DNA of 34,286 bases from Bacteroidales bacterium (lineage in GTDB: Bacteria > Bacteroidota > Bacteroidia > Bacteroidales > PUMT01). Location of the stretch: positions 1 through 34,286 of the forward strand of contig SLGC01000360.1 in assembly GCA_007123885.1 (NCBI GenBank), read 5' to 3'. Made by a program: the position numbers and the translations under genes. This document shows, one piece after another, positions 32,511 to 34,286 of the stretch. Within the stretch, counting starts at the first letter, position 1. Every line of letters starts with the position of its first letter. Below the pieces are notes generated by a model. It made no database searches, was not told the origin of the DNA, and saw nothing but the letters and a program-made list of their open reading frames with translations.

Positions 32511-33611
32511 ATGAGAGAACTTAATATTGGAGGTTTGAAAATTCCTGTCCCTGTTATCCAGGGAGGAATGGGAGTCGGAATATCCATGTCACGTCTTGCA
32601 GCTGCAGTTGCCAGCCAGGGTGGCGTGGGTGTAATATCATCTGCCGGTTTGGGAATGATACACCGCGATCTGGCAAATGATTATATCCAGGCAAACATCG
32701 AGGGTTTAAAGGCCGAAATAAGGAAGGCCAGGGAGAAGACCAAGGGTATCATAGGTGTGAATGTTATGGTGGCTATGACAAATTTCGCAGACCTGGTGAG
32801 TACAGCAATATCGGAAAAGGCTGATATTATCTTTGCCGGTGCCGGTCTGCCCCTCCAATTGCCCGGTTTCCTTAAACCCGATAGTAATACCAGGCTAGTT
32901 CCCATTGTATCTTCTGCAAGAGCTGCAAGAATTATTTGTGAAAAATGGAAATCTTTTTACGATTATCTTCCTGATGCATTCGTGGTTGAAGGACCAAAAG
33001 CAGGCGGTCATCTTGGGTTTAAAAATAACCAGATAGAAGATGTTAATTACACTCTTGAAGAGCTTGTTCCTGCAGTTGTAAAGGAAGTGAAACCTTTTGA
33101 GGAAAAACATGGAAAGGAAATACCTGTGATAGCTGCAGGCGGCATCTACAGTGGGACAGATATATTTAAAATAATGCAGAAAGGAGCCAGGGGTGTCCAG
33201 ATGGGTACCAGGTTTGTTACAACGGAAGAGTGTGATGCGTCCATAGGTTTTAAGATGAGCTATGTCAATGCCACCAGAGAGGACATGGAAATCATACAGA
33301 GTCCAGTTGGAATGCCCGGCAGGGCTATCAGGAACAATTTTATAGAAAAGATAAAGGCGGGTTTGAAAAAGCCTATTAAATGTCCCTTCCATTGCATCAA
33401 GACATGTGATGTATCAAGCAGCCCTTACTGCATCATTACGGCGCTCTATAATGCCTACAGGGGTAATTTGAAGAGTGGGTATGCATTTGCCGGCAGCAAT
33501 GCTTATCTTGCAGATAAGATAACCACGGTAAAAGATATTTTTACTGAACTGATCGAAGATTTTCAAACCGCGATAAAACAGTATCAATCAGATTCGGAAA
33601 CAGATAGTTAG
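32511..33611 (+). CDS. Nitronate monooxygenase / 2-nitropropane dioxygenase family flavoprotein
   Basis: This 366-residue FMN-dependent TIM-barrel enzyme detoxifies alkyl nitronates such as propionate-3-nitronate, or acts as a FabK-like enoyl reductase. The N-terminal IPVIQGGMGVGIS-type segment, VISSAGLG, GPKAGGHLGF with catalytic-type His167, VIAAGGIYSG and ARGVQMGTRFVTTEEC give a full FMN-binding set. A C-terminal cluster of four cysteines (Cys291, Cys295, Cys299, Cys307, in KCPFHCIKTCDVSSSPYC) is not part of the classical fungal or Pseudomonas enzymes and could bind a metal or iron-sulphur cluster. The gene is monocistronic by appearance. Housekeeping fatty-acid synthesis as FabK is the main alternative. 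Confidence 0.9.
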   Translation: MRELNIGGLKIPVPVIQGGMGVGISMSRLAAAVASQGGVGVISSAGLGMIHRDLANDYIQANIEGLKAEIRKAREKTKGIIGVNVMVAMTNFADLVSTAISEKADIIFAGAGLPLQLPGFLKPDSNTRLVPIVSSARAARIICEKWKSFYDYLPDAFVVEGPKAGGHLGFKNNQIEDVNYTLEELVPAVVKEVKPFEEKHGKEIPVIAAGGIYSGTDIFKIMQKGARGVQMGTRFVTTEECDASIGFKMSYVNATREDMEIIQSPVGMPGRAIRNNFIEKIKAGLKKPIKCPFHCIKTCDVSSSPYCIITALYNAYRGNLKSGYAFAGSNAYLADKITTVKDIFTELIEDFQTAIKQYQSDSETDS

Positions 33612-33626
33612 TACCAAAACAACATG

Positions 33627-33706
33627 CTACGGCCGGTTAATACCGGGTGACTGCAATTGAATGACCCCTCCGGATCATCTTTCTCCCGGGAATTAACCGG
33701 CCATAG
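33627..33706. terminator. Long imperfect palindrome between convergent genes, likely bidirectional terminator
   Basis: The arms CTACGGCCGGTTAAT (33627-33641) and ATTAACCGGCCATAG (33692-33706) pair except at one position, and an inner CCGGG/CCCGG (33643-33647, 33685-33689) extends the stem across a 37-base loop. It sits between the stops of convergent genes and can fold the same way on both strands. No long T run follows. Either a Rho-independent-like bidirectional stop or a repetitive palindromic element is possible. Confidence 0.5.
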
Positions 33707-33722
33707 TTAGTTGTGTCTACGG

Positions 33723-34121
33723 TTAATATCCGTCATCATATCCGTCTTCTCCACCGTCTTCATCATCTCCACCCTCTCCGCCATTCTGGCTGCCATTTAC
33801 ATTGCCCACTATAATTGATCCAGTCATGCCGGGATGAAGAGTACATTCATAGTTGAATACCCCGTCGTCATCAAAGGTGTAGCTGAAAGACCCTCCGGGG
33901 TTTAAGAGTTCATTGAACAATCCTGTTTCACTTACCAGGTTATGTGTCACTGAGCTGTTGTTCAACCAGCGGATTGTTGTCCCCTGGGAAACTTCCAGGC
34001 TGGCAGGCAAAAATGAATTGGTACTCATCCAGACCTCGTTTTCGGGTCTGGTATCGTCATTTTCATCATCACATGCAACCAGTAACAGCAATATTAATGA
34101 TATAGATAATAAACCTTTCAT
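33723..34121 (-). CDS. Cupredoxin (plastocyanin-like) lipoprotein with acidic glycine-rich tail
   Basis: This is a 132-residue lipoprotein from ATG 34121 (the frame opens two codons earlier at TTG). A signal peptide ends in lipobox LLVAC with Cys17. The mature part is a single cupredoxin domain with the type 1 copper ligands visible: His60 in VTHNLV, then Cys93, His96 and Met99 in YECTLHPGM. It should carry electrons at the cell envelope. The last 25 or so residues are a run of Gly, Asp, Glu and Tyr (GGEGGDDEDGGEDGYDDGY), low-complexity and strongly acidic, which is unusual for such a small carrier. No oxidase or nitrite reductase partner is in the window. Confidence 0.9.
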   Translation of the reverse strand: MKGLLSISLILLLLVACDDENDDTRPENEVWMSTNSFLPASLEVSQGTTIRWLNNSSVTHNLVSETGLFNELLNPGGSFSYTFDDDGVFNYECTLHPGMTGSIIVGNVNGSQNGGEGGDDEDGGEDGYDDGY

Positions 34122-34286
34122 ATGCAAATATTTAAACTGAATGATTGGTCTTATTTATCCTGATTATTTTTAACTGGATTCATTATATATAACAATATTG
34201 ATATGAATATGTTTAAATGCATATCGATTAATTGAGACGATTTTCAGGTTATTATCCAATTTACCTGGTATCAAATGATTTCAAAT

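Overview
The window comes from a Bacteroidota chromosome, most likely a Bacteroidales/Marinilabiliales-type environmental polysaccharide degrader. The reasons are a SusC/SusD pair at the left end, several Tat-exported lipoprotein oxidoreductases, weak Shine-Dalgarno sequences, and promoters of the TTTG / TAnnTTTG type (best example 26632-26662). No rRNA, tRNA, CRISPR array, transposase or phage gene was seen.

Layout. (1) 11-7929 (+): SusC-like receptor and SusD-like lipoprotein, a strong terminator, then two tandem Tat-exported Gfo/Idh/MocA paralogues. (2) 8012-10240 (-): a Tat lipoprotein of the xylose-isomerase-like TIM-barrel family and a third exported Gfo/Idh/MocA enzyme. (3) 10241-16203: a noncoding tandem repeat, a PIG-L deacetylase, a divergent NagB-like protein, a cytosolic Gfo/Idh/MocA enzyme (-), a ribokinase, a short coding remnant and a serine hydrolase. 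(4) 16313-25530 (-): an eight-gene unit. In transcription order it encodes transketolase N-half, transketolase C-half, an RbsB-like binding lipoprotein, a DUF2291 protein, an RbsA-like ATPase, an RbsC-like permease, a glycerol-kinase-like FGGY kinase and an L-fucose/arabinose-isomerase-like protein. A DeoR regulator lies upstream (25760-26530) and a LacI regulator is divergent to it (26751-27791) with a candidate operator and promoter. (5) 28049-33611 (+): a compact REP-like element, two exported nucleoside-hydrolase-fold proteins, an MtnA-type aldose-1-phosphate isomerase, a flavin reductase and a nitronate monooxygenase. (6) 33723-34121 (-): a cupredoxin lipoprotein.

How the genes may work together. 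Region 4 reads as a complete route for one sugar: ABC import, aldose-ketose isomerisation, ketose phosphorylation, then cleavage by a dedicated two-subunit transketolase into central intermediates. That gene set matches the known logic of the non-oxidative D-apiose route (isomerase, apulose kinase, apulose-4-phosphate transketolase AptAB), so an apiose-like branched pentose is my leading substrate hypothesis. It is an inference from gene content; the substrate cannot be read from the sequence. ABC sugar importers and split transketolases are uncommon in Bacteroidota, which suggests acquisition. The exported Gfo/Idh/MocA enzymes and TIM-barrel lipoprotein look like periplasmic redox-assisted glycoside processing fed by the SusCD pair. 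The ribokinase, nucleoside-hydrolase-like proteins and MtnA-like isomerase add a pentose/riboside theme.
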